Assembly (NCBI RefSeq): GCF_900104145.1
Contig: NZ_FNLB01000001.1
Location: forward strand, 62,001-126,000
Reading direction: 5' to 3'
DNA: 64,000 nt
Origin: Pseudovibrio sp. Tun.PSC04-5.I4
GTDB taxonomy: Bacteria; Pseudomonadota; Alphaproteobacteria; Rhizobiales; Stappiaceae
Shown here: positions 52,227 to 61,833 of the stretch, one piece after another
Numbering within the stretch: the stretch's first letter is position 1
How the letters are laid out: each line of letters opens with the position of its first letter
Translations under genes and position numbers: made by a program
Notes under the pieces: model-generated
Told to the model about the DNA's origin: nothing
Database searches by the model: none
Seen by the model: only the letters and a program-made list of their open reading frames with translations

Positions 52227-53543
52227 CTACTTCTCTTTGAGAGCATGGGCGATCTGATCGCGGAGGGGTTTGATGAAGTAGGAGAGGACTGTGCGTTCTC
52301 CGGTTTGGATGAAGCCTTCTACTGGCATACCGGGGACGAGGGTCTGTCCGCCGAGTTTGGGCAGTTCGCTTTCCAGGATCTTCAACCGGGCCAGGTAGAA
52401 CTGTTCGCCAGTGACCTGATCGCGTGTCAGGTCTGGTGCGACGTTAAGCACGATCGCTCCAAGTTCCGGTGTGGTGCGCTGGTCAAAGGCAGCAAGGCGC
52501 ACATAAGCGCTTTGTCCCGGCAGCAACTGGTCCACATCTGTTGGAACCACTCGGGTCTCTACGATGAGCTTGCCGTCTTCCGGCACCACCAGCATGAGGA
52601 TGTCACCGGGTGCAATTACGCCGCCAACCGTATGCACGTTAAGTTGATGCACATAGCCCGATTGCGGGCTGCGGATATCAATGCGCTTCAGTCTATCTTC
52701 TGCGGTGATTTCTTGTTCTTCTAGCTCGGCAATCTGAGCGCGTATCTCCTGAAGATCAGAGAGTACCTTTTCGAGGAACTCTTCATCCAACTGCAGAACC
52801 TGAATGCGCTTCTCGCTAATGGCTTCCTTGGTTTGAGCAACCTGCGAGATTAACCCGCCGCGCTGTCCCACAAGCTCCGCTCGTTCACGTTTGATGGCCG
52901 TCACTTGCGAGGCGTTGATCAAGCGCTTTTCCAATAGGGTGGAGAAGTCCGAGAGCTGTTGGGTAACCAGATCAATGCTTTCCGCCTTCGCGTCGCGCTG
53001 CACCGTTAGCCCGACAATCTGCTGCTCCAGCTGAGAAATTTGTTCGCCAAGCTGCATCTTGCGCCCTTTGATGCCTTGCTGGCGGGCGGCAAACAGAGCC
53101 TGCTCTCCTTCAAGGGTGGCAGATGTGATGGCATCGGTTTTCGCAAGGATCGTAAGCTTGTTCGGGAAGGTGACTTTGAGTTTACTGCGCCATTCAGCAG
53201 ATAGCCGCGCTTCCTGCGCCTGCATCTGGTAAAGCCGTTTGCGGGTGATTGACAGATTGGCTTTGACCACCGTCTCATCCAGACGGAATAGGACATCGCC
53301 AGCTTTGACCCTATCGCCATCCTTAACGAGGATCTCACCGATGATGCCGCCTTCCTGATGCTGAACCTTTTTGGCCTGCCCTTCGACTACGATGGAGCCG
53401 GAGGTGATAATCGCGCTGTTAATTTGCGCAACAGAGGCCCAGCCTCCAAGGCCAATCACCAGAATACCGACAAGGGCAAGGCCCCAGCCCATATGTTTAC
53501 GGCGTGACTTTTGAATGCTGGAAAGTGTTGTTTGCTCAGACAT
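52227..53543 (-). CDS. prsE: Type I secretion membrane-fusion protein (HlyD/PrsE family)
   Basis: 438 residues. A cytoplasmic stub and one membrane helix (about 20-42, GWGLALVGILVIGLGGWASV) precede the biotinyl-lipoyl half motif KVQHQEGGIIGEILVKDGD and a long coiled-coil hairpin (about 110-285). The C-terminal beta-barrel ends MPVEGFIQTGERTVLSYFIK then PLRDQIAHALKEK, the usual PrsE/HlyD finish. It links the PrsD ATPase to an outer-membrane TolC-like channel, which is not in the window. It overlaps prsD by eight bases. Confidence 0.9.
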   Translation of the reverse strand: MSEQTTLSSIQKSRRKHMGWGLALVGILVIGLGGWASVAQINSAIITSGSIVVEGQAKKVQHQEGGIIGEILVKDGDRVKAGDVLFRLDETVVKANLSITRKRLYQMQAQEARLSAEWRSKLKVTFPNKLTILAKTDAITSATLEGEQALFAARQQGIKGRKMQLGEQISQLEQQIVGLTVQRDAKAESIDLVTQQLSDFSTLLEKRLINASQVTAIKRERAELVGQRGGLISQVAQTKEAISEKRIQVLQLDEEFLEKVLSDLQEIRAQIAELEEQEITAEDRLKRIDIRSPQSGYVHQLNVHTVGGVIAPGDILMLVVPEDGKLIVETRVVPTDVDQLLPGQSAYVRLAAFDQRTTPELGAIVLNVAPDLTRDQVTGEQFYLARLKILESELPKLGGQTLVPGMPVEGFIQTGERTVLSYFIKPLRDQIAHALKEK

Positions 53544-55281
53544 GTGGCACCACGCTTAACGGTCCGGATTTGGCAGTAGCGGCAGCTGGCGCACTGATCT
53601 TGGGAAGGACTTCCTCTTTCGGGCCAAAGGCTGCTTGTTGACCATCTTTGACCACAAGCAACAGATCCACCGCAGATATGGCACTTGGACGGTGGGCGAC
53701 CACAATCACGATACTACCGGTTTCGCGCATCAGTTTGATAGCACTGGTGAGCGCTGCTTCCCCTTCTGAATCCAGATTGGAGTTTGGTTCATCCAGCACG
53801 ATCAGGAACGGGCTGTTGTAAAGTGCACGGGCCAGTCCAATACGTTGGCGTTGCCCGGCAGAAAGGAGCGTACCGCCTTCACCCACCTGCGTGTCATAGC
53901 CATTTGGCAGGCTGGTCACCAGTTGGTGTACATCGGCAAGTTGCGCGGCTTCCAATACCTTGTCGTTACTGCGCTCCGGTGCAAAACGGGAGATGTTTTC
54001 CGCAATGGTGCCGTCAAACAGTTCAACATCCTGTGGCAGATAGCCAACAGCAGTGCCGAGGCGATCCTCGGACCACTGGTTAGGCTCTGCGCCATCCAGA
54101 CGCATAGATCCGCGTAGGATTGGCCAGACGCCAACAAGGGCACGGACCAGACTGGTTTTACCGGATCCGGACGGGCCGATGATACCCAGACCATCCCCAG
54201 CGTTGAGCGCAAAGTTTACGCCTGTCAAGGTTACCGCGCGGGCTCCCGGAGGGGCTGTTGCGATCTGTTGCACATTGAGGCTTTTGGTTGGCAGCGGCAG
54301 TTCCGTTTCAGGTGCTGTCTCGTTCAGACCTTCGAGTGCTTTTTCAAGACGGGCACGAGATTGGCGAGCTGCGATAAAGATACGCCACTGACCGACAGCC
54401 TGCTCCACCGGAGACAGCGCACGCGAGGTGATGATGGACGCTGCAATCATAACGCCCGGAGAGACTTCCTGACGGATCGCCAGCCATGCACCCACAGCCA
54501 AAACCGCAGAGCCAAGTATGAAACGGAAGGCTTTGATGGCCGTTGCAAACAAAGAAGCGCGATCGCCAGCCTTGGTTTGCGCGTCATAGAACTTGGCGTT
54601 GGTCTCATCCCACTTGGCGGTCATCGTGGAGCTCATGCCAAGGGCGCGCACAACTTCTGCATTACGGCGGGCGCCTGAACGGGTGTTGCTGCGCTGCGCA
54701 TTTTGCATCGACAGCTCGCGTGCCGGCGCGCGGCTCATAAACTCATTGGCCAGCACAAGAGCGAGGATAATCACAGCCCCGCCCAAAGCCAGCATGCCGA
54801 GCCAAAAGTGAAGCACAAACACCAGACCTAGATAGATCGGCATCCACGGAATATCAAAGAGCGCAGCCGGACCTTGGCCACCCCAAAATTGGCGCATGGT
54901 CTCCAAATCGCGGATTGGGTCCACGTTCTTACCGGCATTGCCCATGCGCAGCGGCACGCGCATGTTGGCTAAAAATGCGGTGCGTGACAGCCGTGCGTCA
55001 ATCTCCTGCGAGATACGCGAAAGCCCACGGGCGCGGATGCCTTCAAGCAAAGCAAAGAACAGGTACAGGATACCGGCAAAACTGGCGATGATCACCAGCG
55101 TCGGCACACTGTGGCTCGCCAACACCCGATCATAGATCTGCAGCATGAACATTGGCCCAGTCAGCATCAACAGGTTGATGACTAGACTCAAAACCCCGAC
55201 CCCCGCATACCCGGACCGGGACGCAGCAAAGGCCTCAGCCACCAATGGGCGGTTTGGTTGCCCACTCTTCGATGTACTCAT
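53536..55281 (-). CDS. prsD: Type I secretion ABC transporter/ATPase (PrsD family)
   Basis: 581 residues from ATG 55281, chosen because GGGAG lies upstream and the longer open frame (to 55521) reads as non-coding. An N-terminal six-helix membrane domain (about 30-300, VNLLMLTGPMFMLQIYDRVL) is followed by an ATPase with Walker A GPSGSGKTS, signature LSAGQRQRIGLARALY and Walker B LIVLDEPNSNLD, plus switch His in VVAHRP. No C39 peptidase-like domain is present. Its probable cargo are the RTX proteins encoded on both sides. Confidence 0.92.
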   Translation of the reverse strand: MSTSKSGQPNRPLVAEAFAASRSGYAGVGVLSLVINLLMLTGPMFMLQIYDRVLASHSVPTLVIIASFAGILYLFFALLEGIRARGLSRISQEIDARLSRTAFLANMRVPLRMGNAGKNVDPIRDLETMRQFWGGQGPAALFDIPWMPIYLGLVFVLHFWLGMLALGGAVIILALVLANEFMSRAPARELSMQNAQRSNTRSGARRNAEVVRALGMSSTMTAKWDETNAKFYDAQTKAGDRASLFATAIKAFRFILGSAVLAVGAWLAIRQEVSPGVMIAASIITSRALSPVEQAVGQWRIFIAARQSRARLEKALEGLNETAPETELPLPTKSLNVQQIATAPPGARAVTLTGVNFALNAGDGLGIIGPSGSGKTSLVRALVGVWPILRGSMRLDGAEPNQWSEDRLGTAVGYLPQDVELFDGTIAENISRFAPERSNDKVLEAAQLADVHQLVTSLPNGYDTQVGEGGTLLSAGQRQRIGLARALYNSPFLIVLDEPNSNLDSEGEAALTSAIKLMRETGSIVIVVAHRPSAISAVDLLLVVKDGQQAAFGPKEEVLPKISAPAAATAKSGPLSVVPHV

Positions 55282-55499
55282 AGATACTCCCGAACCCACT
55301 TTGCTTTGGTCTCTAGCGAGCAACCCTTCCTCCCGGAAAATTGGTTGGACCCCAAACGTGTTACAAAATTTGTTATAATGCCCCAACAAAAACTTAGTCC
55401 GTATAGTATGTATTTCGCACACTATTGGGAAGAGTAAAGGCGCTGAATATTGCTCTTGCAAATAAATGAGAATACTTGCCGCAAGCTGATGTTTTGATT

Positions 55500-55537
55500 G
55501 CAGAAAAATACAACCTGCCATTAAGGCAGGTTGTATC
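55500..55537 (-). terminator. Rho-independent terminator of the M10 protease gene
   Basis: A perfect 12-bp stem (ATACAACCTGCC with its inverse, five-base loop, 55508-55536) lies 12 bp after the protease stop and is followed on the minus strand by TTTTTCTG. It separates the protease transcript from prsD. The 260 bp between it and prsD must hold the prsDE promoter. Confidence 0.88.
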
Positions 55538-55548
55538 CATTTCAGCTA

Positions 55549-57141
55549 TCAGGCAAACATGAAGTCATCTGCACCAATAAGGTTAGAATTAACACCTGCT
55601 AGAGTGATGACCCCGCCGTCATAAGAAATGACGGTATCCGCTCCCTGATCTACAATTGTGAGGTCCGAGAAGCTATCTGCACCGCTCTCGAACTTCATGA
55701 AATCCAGACCATTCGAGAAATCGATGACCTCATCTGCACCGCAGTTGATGTTGAACACGAAGATGTCACTGCCTGAGCCGCCAGAAAGCGTATCGTCGCC
55801 CAGTCCACCTTCAAGAACGTCATTACCTGCGTTGGCGTAAAGGCCATTATCAGCATCGTTGCCGATAAGCTGATCGTTTCCGGAGCCGGAATAGGCGTTC
55901 TCAATGACGGTACCACGCATGATCGCCATATTGCCAACCAGTCCGTCCACGTCAGAGTAGGTCTCTTCAATAAGAGAGATCTTCTGATCGGCGTTGACAG
56001 AGCTGTAGTTGATGCTGTCGTTGCCGCCGTTATCGACAATGGTGAAAGCAGCAGGACTCAAGTTTGCGATGTCGTCATAATACCCGCCTGCTGTGGAGTT
56101 CTCGCCGTACACAGTGGAGCCGGTACGCAGGTCTGTTGCAGTACCATAAAGATCCTGCATCGCGAGGATATCTGCGATCATTGGGGTGACGACATAGGCT
56201 CTGCTGGCATCGACGCTCGTGTTTTCCACCTGATCGAAGTAGGACATCACAGTGCCCTGCCAGGAATCGTTAGAATAGTGATTGTCTGTGCCGTAATCCG
56301 CGCTGCCGTTGTAATTGCCGGCATGACCCAGACCCAACGCATGACCGATCTCGTGAACGTAGGTCTGGAATGAGTACCCATCCAGATTCGTACCGTAATT
56401 TGCAATCCAGTTTGTGCCCACGTTAACTGTCGAGGATTGGATTGTGGAGCCGGATACGGATGAGTTTGCATAAGCGCCACTATCATTGTCGTCGAAGGTG
56501 AGTTGCGCGCTGGAGTTGACGAACTGGAAATTAATGCCAGTTGTTTTGGTCCATGCTTCTAAGGCCTTGATTGCCAGACTTTGGCCCGCTGCATTCAATC
56601 CATTGATGTTCACGCTAATGGATTCGCCTGGGCTCACGTCGAATGCACGACGACCACGGCCTGTGCTGCCCCAATAGCCGTCTGTCAGCTGTGCTGCAAT
56701 CTGGTCATTGGTGAAAGCGTTTGGATCGACAGGTGGGTCTACCGGACCTCCATCTGAGTCAACGGAGAGCTTATAGTTTCCGGTGAAGCGGTCCTGATAG
56801 GACGCAGCGCCAATATAGTAGGTGCCGCTGGATGTCGCTGTGAAGGTGATTTCGGAGTTGCGTCCGCTGCCACCGTCATCATCTGTTGCGATTTCGTTGG
56901 TGTTGGAATCGTAGAGATAAAGATAGGTGTCGGATACTCCTCCGCTTCCGACGCCTTCCATAGAAATGGTGTAAGTAACTCCAGCTTCTACCTGTAGTGA
57001 AATTGCGTCTTTATCGCCGGAGAAGCTTAAGCTCCCTTCAAAAGTGTCTCCCGCTGAAATGGTATAGGGCGTTGATGTGCTGTAAGGCGCATCTCCCCCT
57101 TCAATGATACTAGCCTTATCTGTGTCATTCAACATAAACAT
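55549..57141 (-). CDS. Serralysin-like M10 metalloprotease with RTX repeats
   Basis: 530 residues, no Sec signal. An N-terminal bacterial pre-peptidase C-terminal-type (PPC) domain (about 22-130) precedes the M10 catalytic domain with the zinc motif HEIGHALGLGHAG and the Met-turn VMSYFDQ. The C-terminal part has RTX repeats (GSGNDQLIGND, AGNDVLEGGLGDDTLSGGSG) that bind calcium and a type I secretion end (...DDFMFA). GGGGAG lies five bases before ATG 57141. Export by PrsDE is inferred from the neighbouring genes. It should digest extracellular protein. Confidence 0.9.
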   Translation of the reverse strand: MFMLNDTDKASIIEGGDAPYSTSTPYTISAGDTFEGSLSFSGDKDAISLQVEAGVTYTISMEGVGSGGVSDTYLYLYDSNTNEIATDDDGGSGRNSEITFTATSSGTYYIGAASYQDRFTGNYKLSVDSDGGPVDPPVDPNAFTNDQIAAQLTDGYWGSTGRGRRAFDVSPGESISVNINGLNAAGQSLAIKALEAWTKTTGINFQFVNSSAQLTFDDNDSGAYANSSVSGSTIQSSTVNVGTNWIANYGTNLDGYSFQTYVHEIGHALGLGHAGNYNGSADYGTDNHYSNDSWQGTVMSYFDQVENTSVDASRAYVVTPMIADILAMQDLYGTATDLRTGSTVYGENSTAGGYYDDIANLSPAAFTIVDNGGNDSINYSSVNADQKISLIEETYSDVDGLVGNMAIMRGTVIENAYSGSGNDQLIGNDADNGLYANAGNDVLEGGLGDDTLSGGSGSDIFVFNINCGADEVIDFSNGLDFMKFESGADSFSDLTIVDQGADTVISYDGGVITLAGVNSNLIGADDFMFA

Positions 57142-58030
57142 AGTGTCTCCCCTAGAGTAATGTTAGTATATTGCATTACAAAGGTATGAATGACGCATAT
57201 ATTAGCAATACAAATATTTCTGTCATTCACAGTATAAAGTATCATTAACACAACTATTGATTGAATTATTGACTCAAAGAAAACATGCAAATAGAATATG
57301 AAATATGTTATTTTAAGTATAAACAATTTTTTCGCTGCAAGTTATTAGACTAAATAATTGATATAATTAGATAAATTTAACTCATTGGCGTATGAGAAAA
57401 TAGAACTCTCCACATAATTTGGTGTTTTCGTCTCAAATTACATCTAACCATATTTAAGTTTATATATATTTATTACTTATTTTTATTTAGTGATTCTAAG
57501 CTGTATTTGAGCCAATACTCACTGCTAAGTCGTTTTTCTACACCACCCCTTTTGATTTTATCGCAACTTTTGCCCTTACCGTATAACTCCAGCCTGTATC
57601 TGCATAAACTGGCGGCAGGTTGGAGCAATCCTTTACAGATCAATTCACCAACCCCCAACCCAATAATACAGAGTGAGCAAGTTGTATGTGAAAACCTGAG
57701 GGTGAAATTCCTTCAGGCTACTCGAACGATTGCTATCTGAAATCAGTAGTGCGCCACTGAAAGTGGTAACTCGAAATAACAAAGGTAATATATAAAAATT
57801 GACTCAAGTAATTTTATGTATTTTTGAATTAAAATTTCTAATTTACTCTCAGTAAGTTAAAAATAATCATCATTAAATGCGTTGACTTCAAACCATATTT
57901 GAAAAATAATTACACGACTGCATGTGTAATACTTGGAATAAATCCATACAAATCAATGAAGTCCGAAATTGTTCTAAATGTAAGTTCTCCTAAATCCGAA
58001 TGTGTTTAGCGTGAACTTGGAGCCATCGAA
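57142..58030. other. AT-rich intergenic region; no gene supported
   Basis: Nearly 900 bp of strongly AT-rich DNA between divergent protease genes. A 77-codon frame at 57507-57740 lacks an SD and family. The stretch probably holds the promoter for the M10 gene on the minus strand. Otherwise I see nothing definite. Confidence 0.5.
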
Positions 58031-58250
58031 ATGCTTGATGACTATGCGGAATCTATTGCTGTATGTACCGATAAGCACTCACTCACTTCGCCCATTGCAA
58101 TTATTGGGTTGGGTTCCCGGTTTCACAGACAATCCTATAGTGCAGACCGCTTCTGGCAACTTGATGAAGCCAGTAGCTTGCCCAAAGATAGGTGGAACAG
58201 CGACCTTCAGTTCTGTCCAAATTTCGTGAGCAAGCCTGACATCACCGGAT
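58031..58250 (+). pseudogene. Polyketide ketosynthase gene, 5' stub
   Basis: ATG 58031 has GGAG about nine bases upstream and begins a frame containing SPIAIIGLGSRFHRQ, ADRFWQLDEASSLPKDRW and a GSFRDGFVGGI segment. This is the start of a beta-ketoacyl synthase domain (IAIIGxGxRFPG, then FWxLL and xxDRW). After about 58250 the frame no longer resembles a ketosynthase, and it ends at 58414 within the next gene. The rest of the PKS is absent. The stub now forms the leader of the RTX protease gene. Confidence 0.65.
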
Positions 58251-58391
58251 CGTTTCGGGACGGATTTGTCGGTGGTATTACGACATCAAATACCATCGGG
58301 GACGGCCACATATGCACTGCCAGTTTTAACTGGCACGTCAAATCCATGCAGCATCAACCATCCAAGCTTTGTCACAAAGGGAGATCCAAAG

Positions 58392-61300
58392 ATGCCAAAT
58401 CCAACGCAACCTAGCGACCAATGGTGGGTTAACGATCAGACACCGGACAATCCGTTTGGCAAAAGCGAAGATTACGAAGCTTACCTCGATTACCTTGGCG
58501 CATTGCCCCGCAGCCTGACACCTGAGATCGCGGCGGGACCGCTGGTGATCAATGTTACAGGGCTCAATGACCATCCCGAGTATAAAGCAGCTGCTATCGG
58601 CGCCTTACGGATGTGGTCCTCCGTCACCCCTTTGGAGTTTGAGATTGTCGACGACGTACCATACGACGCCGAAACGCAGTGGATGGAGATCGTAAGTCCT
58701 GAACTGGGCGAGCAGAGCGATGGCAGCGCCTTTTCAAGCGACCGTTTTGTCAGCATAGGTCAACGCTTCCACGACACAGAGCCCAATAAAACCGATATCG
58801 GCGGCTATGTGTTTGATAGCTTTATTCATGAATTTGGCCATGAATTCGGCCTAAACCATCCAGGTCTATACAACTACAGCGGTCCGGGCGGTGTTCAGAT
58901 CAACTATCTGAACAATGCGACGTGGACCTATGACCGTCAGCAATACAGCGTCATGTCCTATTTCGATGGGATCGATGTCGGCGAAACGACCAGTTGGTCA
59001 GCGTCAACACCACTGATGGCGGATATCGAAGCTACCATACGCCGCTTTTTCTCAGAGGTCGACGAGAGTGGCCAGCGGACATATGAGAAAATTGACCTCA
59101 ACACAGGCGACAACACCTACGGCTTTAACAGTACAGAATACGGATACGAGCTCACCTCCTCGGGCATGCAGCACGATATCGGTTTCGTGGTCCATGACAC
59201 CGGTGGGGTCGACACGGTCGACTTTTCTGGATCGACAGCAGGTGCGATTCTTGATCTGCGCGCAGGGCAGTTCTCCAGCGTCAACGGTCATAGCAACAAT
59301 GTGTCGATTTTTGCCGGACACAACGAAGATCAGTCCGAGTACTACATCGAGAACGGCATCGGCAGCGAGTATGATGACATCCTGATCGGCAACGACGGGG
59401 ATAACATTCTGGATGGTCGTGGCGGCGGAGATCGAATGGCAGGTGGCGGTGGTGACGATATCTATTTCGTCGATTCCGCTGACGATATCGTCCGTGAAGA
59501 AGCCGATGGCGGTAACGATACCATCATCGTGCTGAACAGCGATCTGGATCTGGGTGACGTCGAAAATGTCGAGAACATCATCTATGTGGGTGGAACTCCT
59601 GTTGAATCAGGAAATGAGGGTGACGGCGATGCCTCAAGCGATGGCGGAGCCTCTCTGACCAACCTCATCTTTGGTGATGACGGCAACAACACACTCGACG
59701 GCGGCGCAGGTGACGATACAATCTTCGGTCTGGATGGCGATGATCTCATCATCGGCGGCCGAGACTCTTTGGCCAGCCGCGACATCAACAACACCATTGC
59801 AGTCGAGGATCTTGAAGACCAGACTGAGAGCGATGACGGCAATGATGTGCTCTATGGCGGTGGCGGGAACGATACTATCTTCGGCGGTGCTGGCGATGAC
59901 ATCTTGGATGGCGGCGATGGCAACGATACGCTGATGGGTCAGGCCGGCGTCGATATCTTCAGAGGCGGTGATGGCGTTGACACAGTTGACTATAGCCATG
60001 AAAGCCCCTTCCAGCTCCTTGTCAATCTTGAAACGAATGTGGCCAGTGGTGGTACTGCCTCGGGTGATACCTTCTACAGCATCGAGAACTTGATCGGGTC
60101 CGATGATCGTATTGACCGTTTCATTGGCACCTCCGCAGATAACCATTTCTGGGGCCGAGGTGGCGGCGACGTTTTCAATGGCGGCGGCGGCGATGACATA
60201 TTGGACGGCGGCAACGATGGCGACCTCCTGTATGGTGACGAAGGCGATGACATACTCATCGGTGGTTCCGGTCAAGATTATCTGGATGGTGGCGACGGTA
60301 TCGACACGGTTGTTTACTCTGGAAGTTCAGAGGGCGTAACGGTTGACCTTGCCAACGGAACGGCCAGCGGTGGCGACGCCGACGGGCCAGTGCAGATCGT
60401 GGGACGCGGCACAACTATAAAGCACGACATCATTGTTGATGTTGAGAACGTTGTAGGCTCATTCTTCGATGACCATCTCATTGGCAATGACCAGACAAAC
60501 GAACTCTCCGGTGGCTCTGGCAACGATACGCTGACAGGCGGCGGCGGTGCCGACCTCTTGAATGGTGGTCGGGGCAGTGATACCGCAGATTATGCCGACG
60601 CCACCAGCGGGGTCAGGCTCAATCTGGCTCGCGGTAATTCTGAGGGCGACACCTATATCTCGATTGAAAATCTTGCCGGGTCAGGCTTCAACGATCGAAT
60701 TAAAGGCGATAGCGCTGCCAATACGCTGACTGGTCAGGGCGGCAACGATACGCTCCGCGGCGGTGGCGGCGATGACATCTTGTTCGGCGATTTCGCTGAT
60801 CAAGCTGAGGCTATCCCACGCCCTGGTATGGGCACGGGCTACGCCACACTCGGACCGGATGCGACGAACAATTCAATCGCAGCCGCATTCGATATTTCCA
60901 GTAATTTTTCTCTGACCGAAGACCCTGACATCTTCGATTCAACAACTGTCCTTCACACAACCGTCAACGCCACCGGAAATGGTCAGGGCGGGTACTATGC
61001 CATCGAATTGGCAGCTGGGACGATCCTCACGATCGACATCGACGGTATTGCGGATCCAAGCATCCATGACAGTTGGGTCAGGCTGGTCGACAGCAATGGT
61101 AATATCGTTACCCAAAACGATGATGGCGGAGGCGATCCTGGCTCAACAAGCAACCGGGATTCAAGCACAGTTTTCGTCGTCGAGGAAACAGGAACCTATT
61201 ACATTCTGGAAGGCGCATGGTCGCCGGACGTTCCGGGCGATGGTTGGTCGGAAGCCGTGCCAGAGGGTTCGACCTATAAGCTCAATGTATCGGTTGAATT

Positions 61301-61733
61301 CCCACCTGAACCGATACAGCCCGGCGAAGCGGGTAATGATAAGCTCTACGGTGGCCGTGGCAGCGACTTACTGGACGGCGGACTTGGTGCAGACGTATTG
61401 GTCGGCGGTGCGGGAGAGGATTCTTTCCGCTTCTCAACAGAGCTTGGAAACGACAATGTCGACCGGATCAAAGACTTCAACGTCGGCGAGGATCTGATCC
61501 TTCTGGACAACGGCATTTTTGCGGAACTCGGTGGCGCTGGAGCTCTTGATCTTACTGCATTCCACACGAGTGCAGCTGGTGTCAGTCAAGATGCTGCAGA
61601 CCGCATCATCTACAACCGCGATACTGGCGCTTTGTCTTACGACGCGGATGGCTCTGGAGACATTGCCGCGATTCAATTCGCTCAATTGAATACAGGTCTG
61701 TCTCTTTCAGCTGACGACTTCGCCATCATCTGA
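58392..61733 (+). CDS. Large M10/RTX metalloprotease (1113 aa)
   Basis: The start ATG 58392 has GGGAG about eight bases upstream. Residues about 20-230 form an M10-type catalytic domain with the zinc motif HEFGHEFGLNHPG and a Met-turn VMSYFDG. Then follow four or more blocks of RTX nonapeptides (GNDGDNILDGRGGGD, GDDTIFGLDGDDLI, GSGNDTLTGGGGADLL), a PPC-like beta domain (about 860-1000) and a last RTX block with a type I signal (SLSADDFAII). It has no Sec signal. It is transcribed away from the prsDE block but is probably secreted by it. By eye it is GC-richer than its surroundings, hinting at transfer. Confidence 0.87.
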   Translation: MPNPTQPSDQWWVNDQTPDNPFGKSEDYEAYLDYLGALPRSLTPEIAAGPLVINVTGLNDHPEYKAAAIGALRMWSSVTPLEFEIVDDVPYDAETQWMEIVSPELGEQSDGSAFSSDRFVSIGQRFHDTEPNKTDIGGYVFDSFIHEFGHEFGLNHPGLYNYSGPGGVQINYLNNATWTYDRQQYSVMSYFDGIDVGETTSWSASTPLMADIEATIRRFFSEVDESGQRTYEKIDLNTGDNTYGFNSTEYGYELTSSGMQHDIGFVVHDTGGVDTVDFSGSTAGAILDLRAGQFSSVNGHSNNVSIFAGHNEDQSEYYIENGIGSEYDDILIGNDGDNILDGRGGGDRMAGGGGDDIYFVDSADDIVREEADGGNDTIIVLNSDLDLGDVENVENIIYVGGTPVESGNEGDGDASSDGGASLTNLIFGDDGNNTLDGGAGDDTIFGLDGDDLIIGGRDSLASRDINNTIAVEDLEDQTESDDGNDVLYGGGGNDTIFGGAGDDILDGGDGNDTLMGQAGVDIFRGGDGVDTVDYSHESPFQLLVNLETNVASGGTASGDTFYSIENLIGSDDRIDRFIGTSADNHFWGRGGGDVFNGGGGDDILDGGNDGDLLYGDEGDDILIGGSGQDYLDGGDGIDTVVYSGSSEGVTVDLANGTASGGDADGPVQIVGRGTTIKHDIIVDVENVVGSFFDDHLIGNDQTNELSGGSGNDTLTGGGGADLLNGGRGSDTADYADATSGVRLNLARGNSEGDTYISIENLAGSGFNDRIKGDSAANTLTGQGGNDTLRGGGGDDILFGDFADQAEAIPRPGMGTGYATLGPDATNNSIAAAFDISSNFSLTEDPDIFDSTTVLHTTVNATGNGQGGYYAIELAAGTILTIDIDGIADPSIHDSWVRLVDSNGNIVTQNDDGGGDPGSTSNRDSSTVFVVEETGTYYILEGAWSPDVPGDGWSEAVPEGSTYKLNVSVEFPPEPIQPGEAGNDKLYGGRGSDLLDGGLGADVLVGGAGEDSFRFSTELGNDNVDRIKDFNVGEDLILLDNGIFAELGGAGALDLTAFHTSAAGVSQDAADRIIYNRDTGALSYDADGSGDIAAIQFAQLNTGLSLSADDFAII

Positions 61734-61741
61734 TACGGTCC

Positions 61742-61768
61742 AGGAGGGGGCTTGCAGGCTCCCCTCCT
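61742..61768 (+). terminator. Hairpin after the RTX protease gene
   Basis: AGGAGGGG and CCCCTCCT pair over an 11-base loop, beginning eight bases after the stop codon. Only TGTT follows, so the T-tract is poor. Terminator or mRNA 3' stabiliser. Confidence 0.5.
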
Positions 61769-61833
61769 GTTCCAACGTTGGTCACCCTGTGCATCCGAGC
61801 AACGAGGAGCAACGCAACAAAAAGGGGAGCATG

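Noticed and set aside
55282..55521. Upstream extension of prsD by 80 codons
   Set aside because: Known PrsD proteins start near the MSTSKSG position. The extension overlaps the promoter region, and the ATG 55281 has a proper SD.
57507..57740. 77-codon frame in the AT-rich gap between proteases
   Set aside because: No SD and no family similarity, surrounded by AT-rich non-coding sequence.
58266..58391. Extension of the RTX protease to 1155 residues
   Set aside because: This segment lies in the tail of the ketosynthase stub, gives no sensible N-terminus, and ATG 58392 has a good SD.
59634..60275. 213-codon minus-strand frame in the RTX protease
   Set aside because: Antisense of RTX repeats, giving IAAIQDVIA-type periodic text; not a gene.
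59350..60800. CRISPR-like periodic DNA
   Set aside because: The 27-bp periodicity comes from GGxGxDxxx RTX codons; there are no spacers or constant repeats. No CRISPR array was seen anywhere in the window.
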